A stretch of DNA of 64,000 nucleotides, taken from contig NZ_QWEK01000017.1 of the NCBI RefSeq assembly GCF_009935845.1, positions 1-64,000 on the forward strand. The letters run 5' to 3'. Both the position numbers and the translations under genes were made by a program. Below the pieces are notes generated by a model that was not told the DNA's origin, ran no database searches, and saw nothing but the letters and a program-made list of their open reading frames with translations. Position 1 is the first letter of the stretch. Each line of letters begins with the position of its first letter. The DNA is from Pseudoflavonifractor sp. 524-17 (GTDB lineage: Bacteria > Bacillota > Clostridia > Oscillospirales > Oscillospiraceae). Shown one piece after another: positions 25,718 to 34,324 of this stretch.

Positions 25718-26425
25718 ATGAAAACCTTAGTTACCAACGCGGAAATCGAGGAAGTAGGCGAAAACCTGATCCGGCGATTTATCGGGAAACGAAAGCCCCC
25801 GCCCAACTGCATCGACATTGAGGGCTTTATCACAGACTATCTGCACCTGCCGGTTGTCTATGCCGGCATTGCGGAGGAAGATCGGGACAAGATCGGCTTT
25901 GTGTCAGACGGCGCGTATCCGCTGGCAGTATGGGAGGATGGAGAACGGCGAAGCGTGGTATTCCCCAAGGGCACCGTAGTCATTGACCGCTTTCTGCTCC
26001 AGGCCGATAAAAGCGGACAGCGCCGGTTTACCTTGGCACATGAAGCCGCCCATGTGATTTTTGAGCGGATGTCCCCTACGGCGGCGGGTCCATGTTTTAA
26101 CCGCTACTTTGACAGCGAGCGGAACTACAACATCGAGGAGCTGCGGGAACACCTGAATGTGTGTGAAACGCAGACAGACCGCATGGCCTCCGTTCTGCTG
26201 ATGCCGAGATTCCTTGTGGAACGGCTGCTGAAACGCTTTCACAGCGGTGCGCCGGTCCCCATATATGGGAGCTGGGCCATGCGGGGCAAGGACAAGCTCG
26301 GTATTCAGAAGATAGCCGACTGCATGGGCGTGACCTTTACGGCCTTGCTCATCCGGCTCAAAACCCTCGGTATGACCGAACAGCGGGACATATCTGAGTA
26401 TCTGGATTCTGAGATGGCCTTTTAA
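25718..26425 (+). CDS. ImmA/IrrE-family metallopeptidase
   Basis: A 235-residue protein starting at ATG 25,718 (GGAGGACAG upstream). It has the zinc peptidase motif HEAAH in FTLAHEAAHVIFE, and a downstream helix with ETQTDRMASVLLMP that supplies the third ligand region. ImmA/IrrE peptidases cleave phage- or ICE-type repressors and thereby turn on excision and transfer, as in ICEBs1. The XRE protein at 26,903 is a possible substrate. The gene lies between LexA and a zinc-ribbon protein in one operon. Confidence 0.9.
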   Translation: MKTLVTNAEIEEVGENLIRRFIGKRKPPPNCIDIEGFITDYLHLPVVYAGIAEEDRDKIGFVSDGAYPLAVWEDGERRSVVFPKGTVVIDRFLLQADKSGQRRFTLAHEAAHVIFERMSPTAAGPCFNRYFDSERNYNIEELREHLNVCETQTDRMASVLLMPRFLVERLLKRFHSGAPVPIYGSWAMRGKDKLGIQKIADCMGVTFTALLIRLKTLGMTEQRDISEYLDSEMAF

Positions 26426-26437
26426 GGGGGTGCGGAG

Positions 26438-26704
26438 ATGGTGCAGCAAACAGCAGTCCGGGCTTACCGCATGAAGCCCATGACGCCGGAGGTGCGGGCC
26501 AAGGTCAACCTCTCCTATACGGAAAGCCTTGACCTGCGGGAGCGCGAGCTGAAATGCCCCCACTGCGGGCGTTATATTGCCTCCCTGTTTTCAGACAGCT
26601 CCGGCCACTTCAAACTGAAATGCCCAAACTGCAAGGCGGTCACGACCTACAACCTGGGCTACTTCCGCAGGCGGCGCTGCCGCAGGGTGGGAAAGAAAAA
26701 CTGA
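26438..26704 (+). CDS. Small zinc-ribbon protein (Com-like)
   Basis: An 88-residue protein 12 bases after the ImmA/IrrE gene. Two CxxC knuckles (CPHCGRYIASLFSDSSGH and LKCPNCKAVTTYNL) make a zinc ribbon, followed by a basic tail (RRRRCRRVGKKN). The pattern resembles the phage Mu Com protein, which binds mRNA to allow translation, and phage-type zinc ribbons in ICEs. RNA or DNA binding is likely; the target is unknown. Confidence 0.75.
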   Translation: MVQQTAVRAYRMKPMTPEVRAKVNLSYTESLDLRERELKCPHCGRYIASLFSDSSGHFKLKCPNCKAVTTYNLGYFRRRRCRRVGKKN

Positions 26705-26737
26705 ATATCAGAAATCAACAATTCATAAACGATCAAG

Positions 26738-26839
26738 CGGAGTAAACGCGGTCTCGCGTTAAGCTATCAAGCGGCGTATGAAACAGCTCGGCATACCTTC
26801 GTATGCCGCTGTTCATCGCCGCTTTTTTCGTTTGCTCCG
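26738..26839 (+). ncRNA. Structured region with outer stem; contains a strong terminator
   Basis: CGGAGTAAACG (26,738-26,748) can pair with CGTTTGCTCCG (26,829-26,839) and enclose the long hairpin of 26,769-26,824. A competing small hairpin AACGCG-gtct-CGCGTT uses part of the outer 5' arm, so two folds exclude each other. A second hairpin with T-run (GGCTCTTTTCC.../...GGGAAAGGGCTTTTTT) lies directly before ATG 26,903. This could be an RNA switch or simply a terminator pair. Confidence 0.4.
26769..26828 (+). terminator. Strong terminator of the LexA-ImmA operon
   Basis: A stem of about 27 bp with a small bulge: AAGCGGCG...CGCCGCTT enclosing ATGAAACAG/CTGTTCAT and CGGCATAC-cttc-GTATGCCG, then TTTTTT. 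Confidence 0.85.
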
Positions 26840-26902
26840 ATTGCCTGTTTCATACGCTGATTTTATGGCTCTTTTCCGGCTTGGTCGGGAAAGGGCTTTT
26901 TT

Positions 26903-27181
26903 ATGTATTTCAATCCAAAAGACTTTGGTAAGCGGTTGCAGCTTGCCAGAAAGACGGCGGGGCTGACCCAACAGGCGCTTGCGGACAAGGTATCCGTCGA
27001 GAGAAAGCACATCAGCCACCTGGAGTGCGGGGAGCGGTGCTGCTCCATCGACCTGCTTGTGGATTTTTCGGAGGCGCTGGGCGTCAGTACGGACTATCTG
27101 CTCAAAGGCAGCAGCTCAAACCATGCTGCCGAGCTGGATGGCATCATCGGACAGCTCACTGCGCTGCGGCAAAAGTTATAG
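26903..27181 (+). CDS. XRE-family helix-turn-helix regulator
   Basis: A 92-residue protein with a Cro/CI helix-turn-helix (FGKRLQLARKTAGLTQQAL, then KVSVERKHISHLECGERC) and a C-terminal part (LVDFSEALGVSTDYLLKG). It lies alone between a terminator pair and a hairpin-rich gap. The ATG directly follows a T-run hairpin, so translation or transcription may be limited by it. A likely partner of the ImmA/IrrE peptidase by analogy with ICEBs1 ImmR/ImmA; this is inference. Confidence 0.85.
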   Translation: MYFNPKDFGKRLQLARKTAGLTQQALADKVSVERKHISHLECGERCCSIDLLVDFSEALGVSTDYLLKGSSSNHAAELDGIIGQLTALRQKL

Positions 27182-27677
27182 GCATGGTGCCTATGAGATA
27201 GACAAAGGGTGCCTGCGGGGGCGTCTGAATTTGCCCCCAAATCTTCTAAAATGAAATCATCAGCCGGGGCGACCCGCTGGTGTGGAACTTTGAAAAGTGA
27301 ATAGGCATTCATCAGGTACATTCCTGTGTGTACGCCGAGAGGCAAAGCCGGACAGGTTGGAGCGCCACGACCCCAAGACGGGCGAGCGGCCTCCTCCGCC
27401 TGCAAAGGATGGGCTGCTCCCATCCGGGCGATAACAGCGCACAGAGACAATGATACTTCCGTAACTCGCGGCCCGGCCACAAGGAAGGCGGGGAGGTTAG
27501 ATTCCTATGGAGCGGCATCGCAAGCCGCCGCCTGATGATTTCCTATGATTCCGGGGTGTCGGGGACAAATGGGAATCAAGAGATTACAGAGCAAACAATC
27601 AGCAGCCGCATCGGGGAAGTAACTTCCCGACACGATGGCGGCTGCTGTCTACATATCAGGAAAAGGAGCGCAGCACT
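27182..27677 (+). other. G+C-rich gap with several hairpins, no gene
   Basis: No credible gene in 496 bases although short frames exist. It holds GGATGGG-ctgct-CCCATCC (27,409-27,427), a branched stem CAGCAGCCGC...GGCGGCTGCTG enclosing GGGAAGT/ACTTCCC (27,600-27,648) and several shorter inverted repeats. The last stem is 30 bases before the MazF/PemK start and could control it. The density of stems suggests a structured RNA or a replication/partition site for the ParB-like proteins downstream. Confidence 0.45.
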
Positions 27678-28073
27678 ATGGAACAGAACTATCACGACTA
27701 CTATCGCGGCGAAATCTACTACGCCGACCTCAACCCCATATTCGGCCATGAGCAGGGCGGCGTCCGTCCTGTCCTCATTCTTCAGAACGACCAGGGCAAT
27801 TACTTTTCCCCTACGGTCATTGTCACAGCGGCCACCCGGCGCATTTTCAAAAAGCCCGGTCAGCCCACCCATGTGACGCTGGACAACATCGAGGGCCTGC
27901 CGGGACAGTCCCAATTCCAGCTTGAGACCATCCGCACAGTGGACAAGCGCCGCCTGCGGGAGCGTGTCGGCAAGCTCACCGATGAGCAGATGGCGGAGAT
28001 CAACGCGGCCCTGCGGGTGAGCCTCTATCTGGGGGAGGACGATTACCTGCCTACGGAGGTAGAGGCCCCATGA
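27678..28073 (+). CDS. MazF/PemK-family toxin or regulator
   Basis: A 131-residue protein of the PemK/MazF fold: RGEIYYADLNPIFGHEQGGV, RPVLILQNDQGN, SPTVIVTAATR and LETIRTVDKRRL are in the family order. MazF proteins cut mRNA at short sites. No antitoxin gene precedes it; the gap upstream is hairpin-rich and non-coding, so it is either an orphan, kept in check by an antitoxin elsewhere, or a protein with another role in the ICE. It overlaps the ParB gene by ATGA, so the two are translationally coupled. Confidence 0.88.
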   Translation: MEQNYHDYYRGEIYYADLNPIFGHEQGGVRPVLILQNDQGNYFSPTVIVTAATRRIFKKPGQPTHVTLDNIEGLPGQSQFQLETIRTVDKRRLRERVGKLTDEQMAEINAALRVSLYLGEDDYLPTEVEAP

Positions 28074-28960
28074 GTACAAAGCTCAATCCTGTTTTGCAGA
28101 TCGACCCGGAGTTTGAGAGCAAGATACCGCCGCTGACCGAGGACGAATACCAGCAGCTTGCGGAAAACATCATCTCCGAGGGCGTTGTCCTTATGCCGCT
28201 CATCGTCTGGAACGGCACGATTGTGGACGGCCACAACCGCTATAAAATCGTGCAGGAACACCCTGAGATCATCTTTACCGTCCATGAAAAGGGCTTTGAC
28301 AACCGCTATGAGGCCCTTGTATGGATTTGCAACAACCAGCTTGGCCGCAGGAACCTCACGCCGGTACAGAAGAAAATGCTGGTGGGAGACCGATATGAGG
28401 CTGAAAAGCAGGCGGTATCCTTTCATGGAAATCAATACACTTTATCAGGCGAAAGTGGTGGTGGCCAAATTGACCACCACCAAAATACTGAAAAAACAAG
28501 GGAACGCATTGCTGCGGAAACCGGCACCAGCGAGAGCTTTGTCAAACGCGCCAGCCAGTTTTCGCAGGGTGCCACCGCCGCCGAGGAAGTGTCTCCCGGC
28601 TTTCGGCAGGAGGTCCTCTCCGGCAAGGTCAAGCCGACACAGAAAGAGATGTGGGCTATCGCCAAGGCTCCCCCGGAGGAGCGGAAACGGCTGATCCAGG
28701 AAGTGAAAGAGGCCGCCGGCGCTCCAGAGGAGGAAGAACGCCGTATGACGGCACAGGATGCTGTGCAGCAGTTTGAGTGGAAGGTCACGCGGGTGCTGCA
28801 AAATTTTGACAATACCTTTACTGAGTGGCCGCAGCTTATCTCCAACGAGAGTTACCGCCAGCAGGTCATTTCCACTCTGTACGATCTGAAACAATACATT
28901 TTACACATTGAAGGAGGCACTCAATATGAATGGGACAAAGAGGCTCGAAAAATCGTATGA
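28070..28960 (+). CDS. ParB-like nuclease-domain protein
   Basis: A 296-residue protein with a ParB/sulfiredoxin fold in the first 120 residues (LTEDEYQQLAENIISEGVV, LIVWNGTIVDGHNRYKI, NRRNLTP-like NQLGRRNLTPVQKKML) and a helix-turn-helix part (RERIAAETGTSESFVKRASQ). It may bind DNA for partition or transcription of the element. The segment SGESGGGQIDHHQN is coded by a palindrome (28,457-28,481) like one at 41,459-41,483. It overlaps both neighbours. Confidence 0.85.
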   Translation: MSTKLNPVLQIDPEFESKIPPLTEDEYQQLAENIISEGVVLMPLIVWNGTIVDGHNRYKIVQEHPEIIFTVHEKGFDNRYEALVWICNNQLGRRNLTPVQKKMLVGDRYEAEKQAVSFHGNQYTLSGESGGGQIDHHQNTEKTRERIAAETGTSESFVKRASQFSQGATAAEEVSPGFRQEVLSGKVKPTQKEMWAIAKAPPEERKRLIQEVKEAAGAPEEEERRMTAQDAVQQFEWKVTRVLQNFDNTFTEWPQLISNESYRQQVISTLYDLKQYILHIEGGTQYEWDKEARKIV

Positions 28961-29717
28961 GGTCATGTTTATCTCAAGCTCTGATCTGTCTGTCACCCGC
29001 GATACCTATCAGCGGGAACTCAACAGCCGCAGGGTACGGGAGATCGCGGAGAACTTTGACGAACGAGTGGCCAACGAGCCAAAGGTCAGCGCCCGCGATG
29101 GCCGGTTTTATGTATTTGACGGCCAGCACACCATCGCCGCCCGGAAGCTGCTCAACGGCGGGCGGGACCTGCCCATTCTCTGCAAAGTTTATACCGGCCT
29201 TACCGAGCAGGACGAGGCCGTTCTCTTTGCGGAGCAGACCGGTATTTCTGCCAAGGTATACCCTGGCTCCAAAATCCGGGCGCTGGTGTTCGGCGGCGAT
29301 CCTGACGCGATTGCCTTTGTGGAGGCTACGGAGAGCGCCGGCCTGCATCTCTCTTTCAATCAGTCCAGAGGGCTGAACCGTATCGGCTGTGTTGCCGCCG
29401 CCTATGGGGAGTTTATGTCGGCAGGCGTTGACCTCTATACGGAGGCCCTGCGCGTCATTGCCGCCGCGTGGGACGGCCACAAGGACTCCCTCCGGGCCGA
29501 GACCATCCAAGGTGTGACGGAGTTTATCAAGCTCTACCATGACGAGTATGACCCCAAGCGCCTTGTCAGCCGGTGCCGTCGCTATGACCCCATGCACATC
29601 TACCGCAGGGCCAAAGCTGCCGACGATTCCCTCCCCGCCCTGCAGAGGTACATCTTTGAAGTTTGGAACATCTACAACGGCACCAGCAGGGCCAACGCCC
29701 TGCCCCTGAAATTCTGA
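28926..29717 (+). CDS. ParB-like protein with DUF6551-type features
   Basis: A 263-residue protein. ATG 28,926 follows GAAGGAGG, inside the end of the previous gene; an in-frame TTG further up is less likely. It opens with a ParB-type fold (SYEVMFISSSDLSVTRDTYQ, ARDGRFYVFDGQHTIAARKL) and goes on with helices. It lacks the clear HTH of its neighbour. The pair is common in Clostridia ICEs and is probably a partner set in DNA handling; the exact role is unknown. Confidence 0.8.
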   Translation: MNGTKRLEKSYEVMFISSSDLSVTRDTYQRELNSRRVREIAENFDERVANEPKVSARDGRFYVFDGQHTIAARKLLNGGRDLPILCKVYTGLTEQDEAVLFAEQTGISAKVYPGSKIRALVFGGDPDAIAFVEATESAGLHLSFNQSRGLNRIGCVAAAYGEFMSAGVDLYTEALRVIAAAWDGHKDSLRAETIQGVTEFIKLYHDEYDPKRLVSRCRRYDPMHIYRRAKAADDSLPALQRYIFEVWNIYNGTSRANALPLKF

Positions 29718-29727
29718 GGAGGACGCC

Positions 29728-29895
29728 ATGAACAAATATAAAAACTTCCAGAAATCCGGCAGTCAGGACGCCGCCCTCCGCGAGATCGAGCGCGGGGAAT
29801 TGGTCGCGGCGCGGATGCACAAGCCAGGGTATCGGCGCAAGATGCGCCGAACCAACAATAAGCACAACAGGAAAACCAATTATACTTCTCACTGA
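29728..29895 (+). CDS. Small basic protein, 55 aa, unknown function
   Basis: A short gene with GAGGAGGA before ATG 29,728. The product starts MNKYKNFQKSGSQDAALREI, then has ERGELVAARMHKPGYRRKM and a basic end (RRTNNKHNRKTNYTSH). It directly follows the ParB-like gene and is likely co-transcribed. A nucleic-acid-binding accessory protein is plausible from its charge. Confidence 0.6.
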   Translation: MNKYKNFQKSGSQDAALREIERGELVAARMHKPGYRRKMRRTNNKHNRKTNYTSH

Positions 29896-29918
29896 GCTTG
29901 CTCATAGGCAGAAGGCAT

Positions 29919-29976
29919 GGGCTGAGGTCATACGCTGCAAAGATAGAGAATGGGCAGGGCTGATCGACCTCAGCCT
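29919..29976 (+). other. Hairpin between the ParB block and the primase-like gene
   Basis: GGCTGAGGTC (29,920-29,929) pairs with GACCTCAGCC (29,966-29,975). There is no T-run directly behind it, so it is a weak terminator or a binding site. Confidence 0.5.
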
Positions 29977-30018
29977 ATTGTTGTGCCTGTGAGCTGATTT
30001 TCAGAATGGAGGCCGTAT

Positions 30019-30645
30019 ATGAATTTGTTTGAAACGGTAAAGGCTTCTGTCACTACAAGACAGGCCGCAGAGCGTTATGGGATAGAGGTTGACCGCACCG
30101 GAAAAGCCTGCTGTATTTTCCACGATGACCGCCACCCCAGCATGAAGGTGGATGATCGCTTTCACTGTTTTGCCTGCGGTGCGGACGGCGACGTGATCGA
30201 CTTCGCCGCCCAGCTTTTCGGCGTTGGCGTAAAGGAGGCGGCAAGGCAACTGGCGGCAGATTTCAATATCTCCTACGATGGGAAACGCGCCGGACGGGAA
30301 CCATCCAGAACAGGCGCAGTCAAGGCGCGAAAGTCGCTGATGCGGCGGTTGAAAAATTACCAAAACGAGAACTACCGCGCCCTTTGCGGCTATTTCCGCC
30401 TGCTGCGGCAATGGGAAACAGAGTATGCGCCCAAGCAGCCGGACGAGGAATGGCACCCCTTGTATATGGAGGCGATTCAGAACAGCGCCAGAGTGGAATA
30501 CCTCCTTGATGAGCTGCAAGGCTGTTCGCCGGACGAGGCCAGGGAGATCATTGCCCAGAATAAGAACGAGATCGGGCGCTGTGCAAACCGTGTGAGAGAA
30601 ATCCGCAGGGACAGAAAACGGGCGGCGCATGAAATTGACCGCTGA
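30019..30645 (+). CDS. CHC2 zinc-finger protein (primase-like)
   Basis: A 208-residue protein with the CHC2 zinc finger of DnaG-type primases: CCIFHDDRHPSMKV, then FHCFACGADGDVIDF, followed by VGVKEAARQLAADFNI. It stops after the zinc domain and a helical tail; the catalytic TOPRIM domain of a full primase is absent. Such short CHC2 proteins are common in Clostridia ICEs and may help prime synthesis of the transferred strand. ATG 30,019 has GGAGG upstream. Confidence 0.88.
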   Translation: MNLFETVKASVTTRQAAERYGIEVDRTGKACCIFHDDRHPSMKVDDRFHCFACGADGDVIDFAAQLFGVGVKEAARQLAADFNISYDGKRAGREPSRTGAVKARKSLMRRLKNYQNENYRALCGYFRLLRQWETEYAPKQPDEEWHPLYMEAIQNSARVEYLLDELQGCSPDEAREIIAQNKNEIGRCANRVREIRRDRKRAAHEIDR

Positions 30646-30669
30646 GGTCAAGGGATAGGAGGGCATGGA

Positions 30670-30897
30670 ATGGATTTGAAAAACATTGACAGAAATTCTC
30701 TTATGGATATTCGGAGCGTAAATGTGGATGTCTCGCTCCCCCAAAAGGAGCGAATGCGCGACTTTATCCGTCAGGTGAAAGACCCGTATCTGTTCCGTCA
30801 TGGGAAATATGTTGTGAAAATTACTTTCTCGGAGACAGACATCACGCTGGAACAGCGGCTTGCTGATTATGTCCGCGCAAAATGCGCCGCCATGTGA
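30670..30897 (+). CDS. Small ICE protein, 75 aa (DUF6870-like)
   Basis: A 75-residue protein with AGGAGGG before ATG 30,670. It has NSLMDIRSVNVDVSLPQKER, IRQVKDPYLFRHGKYVVKI and ETDITLEQRLADYVRAK. I associate this pattern with small conserved proteins next to serine recombinases in Clostridia mobile elements. Function unknown. Its stop codon lies inside an inverted repeat. Confidence 0.7.
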   Translation: MDLKNIDRNSLMDIRSVNVDVSLPQKERMRDFIRQVKDPYLFRHGKYVVKITFSETDITLEQRLADYVRAKCAAM

Positions 30898-30917
30898 CAT
30901 CCTCGACATGGCGGCGC
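30884..30917 (+). terminator. Inverted repeat at the end of the 30,670 gene
   Basis: A perfect 12-bp stem GCGCCGCCATGT / ACATGGCGGCGC with a 10-base loop, overlapping the stop codon and followed by AGCTTATATT. It is a weak terminator or a binding site for the recombinases encoded next. Confidence 0.6.
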
Positions 30918-30994
30918 AGCTTATATTAAACTGCGTATAGGGACAAATCGCCGCTCCTGTCCGGCTTTGCAAAACTGGAAAGGAGCTGGCAAAT

Positions 30995-32629
30995 ATGCAG
31001 AAAACAGCACAGGCAAAAATCTGGAACGCGACCCTATATCTCCGGCTGTCCCGCGAGGACGGAGATAAGGAGGAATCCAACAGCATCGCGGGGCAAAGGA
31101 ACCTGCTCAGAGACTTCCTGAAACAGCACCCTGACATTCGGGAGTATGCTGTACAGGTGGACGATGGATGGTCCGGCTCGACCTTCGAGCGGCCCTCGTT
31201 CAAGAAAATGATGGAGGATGTGAAAGCCGGTAAGACGAACTGCATCGTTGTGAAAGACCTCTCGCGGTTTGGCCGGAACTATCTGGATGCTGGCGAGTAT
31301 ATTGAAAAGATATTTCCCTTTATGGGGGTACGCTTCATCGCCGTCAACGATAACTACGACAGTTATCGTGAAAAAAGTGCCTCAGACGATCTGATTGTGC
31401 CGTTCAAAAATCTCATCAACGAGGCTTATTGCCGGGATATTTCGGTGAAAATCCGTTCCCAGCTTGAAATCAAGCGTAAGAACGGACAATTCCTGGGCGC
31501 GTTCGCCGCCTACGGCTACTTCAAAGCCCCACAAGATAAAAACAGTCTTGTGATAGACGAGTACGCTGCGGAGGTGGTGCGGGAAATCTTCGCTTGGAAG
31601 GTCCAGGGCATCAGCCCGCAGGACATCGCGAACCGGCTCAACGCCGGGGGAATCCTCTCCCCGCTGGAGTACAAACGCTCCCTCGGCATGAAATGCTCCA
31701 CACCCTTGCAGACAAACCTCAAAGCCTCTTGGTCTGCGGCATCGGTCATTCGTTTGCTGAAAAATCCCATCTATATTGGCACACTGACCCAGGGCAGGGC
31801 GACAACGCCCAGCTACAAGGTACACAAACGGGTGAAAAAAGCTGAAAGCGAGTGGTCTGTGATTGAGAACAATCATGCGCCTATCGTTTCCAGAAAGGAT
31901 TTTGACACTGTGCAGAAGGTACTTGCGCTGGACACCCGGCGCAGCCCGGATGAGGAATCTGTTTCTCTTTTTTCCGGTATGGTGTTCTGCGGCGATTGCG
32001 GGGCCAGCATGATACGCAAGCCCGTCAGCACCGGCGGCAGGAAGTACCACTATTACATTTGCTCTGCCAATAAGCAGGACAAAACCTGTTCCCCACACCG
32101 CATCCGTTTGGAGGTCTTGGAGCAAATCATATTTGACTGCTTAAAAGAGCGCATCAACGCCGTTGCAGAGCTGGAAAACATCCTGGAAATTGCGGATACC
32201 GCGCCCCTACGCACTGCCGGGGCGGTCAAGGTGCAGCGGCAGCTTGATGAAAAGCGGGCGGAATATGAGAAGCTGCAAAAGTTGCTCCTGTCGCTCTATG
32301 AAAACCTCGCGGACGGCATTATCGACAGGGCGGAATATACGCGCCTGAAAGAGAGCTTTTCCCAGAGAGCGGCTGAGGCCGAAAAGCAGATGGACGCCCT
32401 GCGGGAGCGGATCGAAGTAATGAAAACCAGCACAGCGGATACAAGCTGGACGGACAATTTCAAATGCTATCGCAATCTCACCGAGCTTGACCGCACGGCG
32501 GTGGTCTCCATGATAGACAGAATTATGGTCTACGAGGACAATACGGTGGAGATCGTCTACCGCTGGCAGGATGAGTTTGCATGGCAGATGGATATTGTGC
32601 GTCAGGCGCAGATCAGGGAGGCAGTATAA
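30995..32629 (+). CDS. Large serine recombinase 1 of a three-gene set
   Basis: A 544-residue site-specific recombinase. The resolvase domain starts ATLYLRLSREDGDKEESNSI with the nucleophile serine in RLSRED, and has VVKDLSRFGRNYLDAGEYI. A recombinase domain (YAAEVVREIFAWKVQGIS) and zinc ribbon (GMVFCGDCGASMIRK, later CS.NKQDKTCSPH) follow, then a coiled coil. It is the first of three genes with no gaps between them. They lie at the right end of element C and should carry out its integration and excision. AAAGGAG precedes ATG 30,995. Confidence 0.92.
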   Translation: MQKTAQAKIWNATLYLRLSREDGDKEESNSIAGQRNLLRDFLKQHPDIREYAVQVDDGWSGSTFERPSFKKMMEDVKAGKTNCIVVKDLSRFGRNYLDAGEYIEKIFPFMGVRFIAVNDNYDSYREKSASDDLIVPFKNLINEAYCRDISVKIRSQLEIKRKNGQFLGAFAAYGYFKAPQDKNSLVIDEYAAEVVREIFAWKVQGISPQDIANRLNAGGILSPLEYKRSLGMKCSTPLQTNLKASWSAASVIRLLKNPIYIGTLTQGRATTPSYKVHKRVKKAESEWSVIENNHAPIVSRKDFDTVQKVLALDTRRSPDEESVSLFSGMVFCGDCGASMIRKPVSTGGRKYHYYICSANKQDKTCSPHRIRLEVLEQIIFDCLKERINAVAELENILEIADTAPLRTAGAVKVQRQLDEKRAEYEKLQKLLLSLYENLADGIIDRAEYTRLKESFSQRAAEAEKQMDALRERIEVMKTSTADTSWTDNFKCYRNLTELDRTAVVSMIDRIMVYEDNTVEIVYRWQDEFAWQMDIVRQAQIREAV

Positions 32630-34324
32630 ATGGCACGGACAAAGAGAAAGGTCAACCCTATCGCCCCGGCTGCGGAACCGGTACGGGAAGAAAAGGCCGA
32701 AAAATATTTGACCGCCGCCTATGTCCGCCTGTCCGTTGAGGACAGCGGCAAAAAAGGCGCGGACACCATTGAGGGGCAGAAAAAGATGCTGTCCGATTTT
32801 ATCAGCCGCCGCGATGATATGGAGCTTGTCGACATTTGGTGCGACAACGGCGAGACGGGGACGAGCTTCGCCCGCCCGCAGTTTGAGGCGATGATGGAGA
32901 AGGTCAGGCGCGGCGAGATCAACTGCATCGTGGTGAAAGACCTCTCGCGTTTTGGCCGTAACTACAAAGAGACCGGTAACTACCTGGAGCGCATTTTTCC
33001 ATTCCTCGGTGTCCGCTTCATCGCCGTAACGGACAACTTCGACACGCTGACCGCTGAACGGAATGAAAACGGCTATATTGTGCCGCTGAAAAACATCATC
33101 AACGAGGCTTACAGCAAAGACATTTCCAAGAAAATCGCATCCTCTCTCAGCTCAAAACAGAAGCGCGGGGACTTCATCGGGAGCTGGGCGCCCTACGGCT
33201 ACAGCAAAAGCCCAGAGGACGGCCACAAGCTCATCATCAACGTGGAAACCGCGCCGACTGTCCGGCAAATCTTCGCGTGGCGGGCGGAGGGCATCGCTGT
33301 CGTACAGATCGCCCGGAGGCTCAATGACGCCGGAATCCTCTCTCCATCCGCATACCTCTACAAATCGGGACAGGTCAAAACAGAAAAGTATCACGGCGTT
33401 CCCTGGCACACGCAGATTTTGAAATCCCTGCTTTCCCACCCCGTCTACCTCGGCCACATGGTACAGGGCCGAAAACGCCAATCCTTTTACGAGGGGGCAA
33501 AGCAGATTCACACGCTGGAAACCGAGTGGGCGGTGGTGGAAAATACCCATGAGCCGATCATTGACCAGCGGACCTTTGACGCGGTTCAAAAGCTGGCGCG
33601 GGAGCGACGGGAGGAATATAACAGCCGCTTAGGGAAGTTTGACGGCATGGGCGGCAGCGGCAATATCTTCAAGCGGCTTGTTTACTGCGCCGATTGCAAG
33701 CGCCCTCTGGTGCGCTACAAGAATGTCAGCCATGGGAAAAAGCTGTGGTACAACTTTATCTGCCCTACCCACGCCAATGACCCCAGGGCTTGCCCCAAAA
33801 AGGGCATTCGGGAGGACAAGCTCACAGAAATCGTCAAAGCGGCAATTCAGAAACAGGTTGCCCTTGCCGCAGACATGGAATCTGTGATACAAGGAATCAA
33901 CAACTCCCCGACATTTTGTCGGGAAGTGGAGCAGGCCCGCAGCCGTATTGTTCATGCGAAACGGACGCTCAAGCGGTGCCAGTCCCTCTATGACAGCCTC
34001 TATCAGAACTATGTGGAGGGGCTGATGAACGAGGACGAGTACATATCCCTCAGAGAACATTACAAACAGCAGGCGGAGGAAGCACAGCAGATCATCTCCA
34101 ATTTGGAGCTGGAGGAAGCAAACGGCAGGCAGTACACCCCTGAAAACCTGTTTCTGCAAGCCTTTACGCAATTTCAGTCTTGCGCGGAGTTGACGGGGGA
34201 TATGCTCGCCGCGCTGATTGACCGCATTTATATCGACGGAAATGATGGCGTGGAGATTGTTTTCCGCTACAGAGACGAATACAACGCCTTGTGTGACTTC
34301 ATTGAGAGGAGGGCGGCGGGGTGA
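32630..34324 (+). CDS. Large serine recombinase 2 of a three-gene set
   Basis: A 564-residue recombinase beginning directly after recombinase 1. The N-terminal domain has TAAYVRLSVEDSGKKG with the catalytic serine, then NCIVVKDLSRFGRNYKETG and FPFLGVRFIAVTDNFDT. The recombinase domain (VRQIFAWRAEGIAVVQIARR), zinc ribbon (RLVYCADCKRPLVRY) and long coiled coil follow. It is clearly homologous to 1 and 3 but not a recent copy of them. All three keep the catalytic residues, so they may act together as a mixed complex or have divided tasks. Confidence 0.92.
   Translation: MARTKRKVNPIAPAAEPVREEKAEKYLTAAYVRLSVEDSGKKGADTIEGQKKMLSDFISRRDDMELVDIWCDNGETGTSFARPQFEAMMEKVRRGEINCIVVKDLSRFGRNYKETGNYLERIFPFLGVRFIAVTDNFDTLTAERNENGYIVPLKNIINEAYSKDISKKIASSLSSKQKRGDFIGSWAPYGYSKSPEDGHKLIINVETAPTVRQIFAWRAEGIAVVQIARRLNDAGILSPSAYLYKSGQVKTEKYHGVPWHTQILKSLLSHPVYLGHMVQGRKRQSFYEGAKQIHTLETEWAVVENTHEPIIDQRTFDAVQKLARERREEYNSRLGKFDGMGGSGNIFKRLVYCADCKRPLVRYKNVSHGKKLWYNFICPTHANDPRACPKKGIREDKLTEIVKAAIQKQVALAADMESVIQGINNSPTFCREVEQARSRIVHAKRTLKRCQSLYDSLYQNYVEGLMNEDEYISLREHYKQQAEEAQQIISNLELEEANGRQYTPENLFLQAFTQFQSCAELTGDMLAALIDRIYIDGNDGVEIVFRYRDEYNALCDFIERRAAG

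Noticed and set aside
27535-27876. 113-residue open frame before the MazF gene, considered as antitoxin
   Set aside because: It overlaps the mazF gene in another frame and its first half spans strong stems; the composition is not antitoxin-like.
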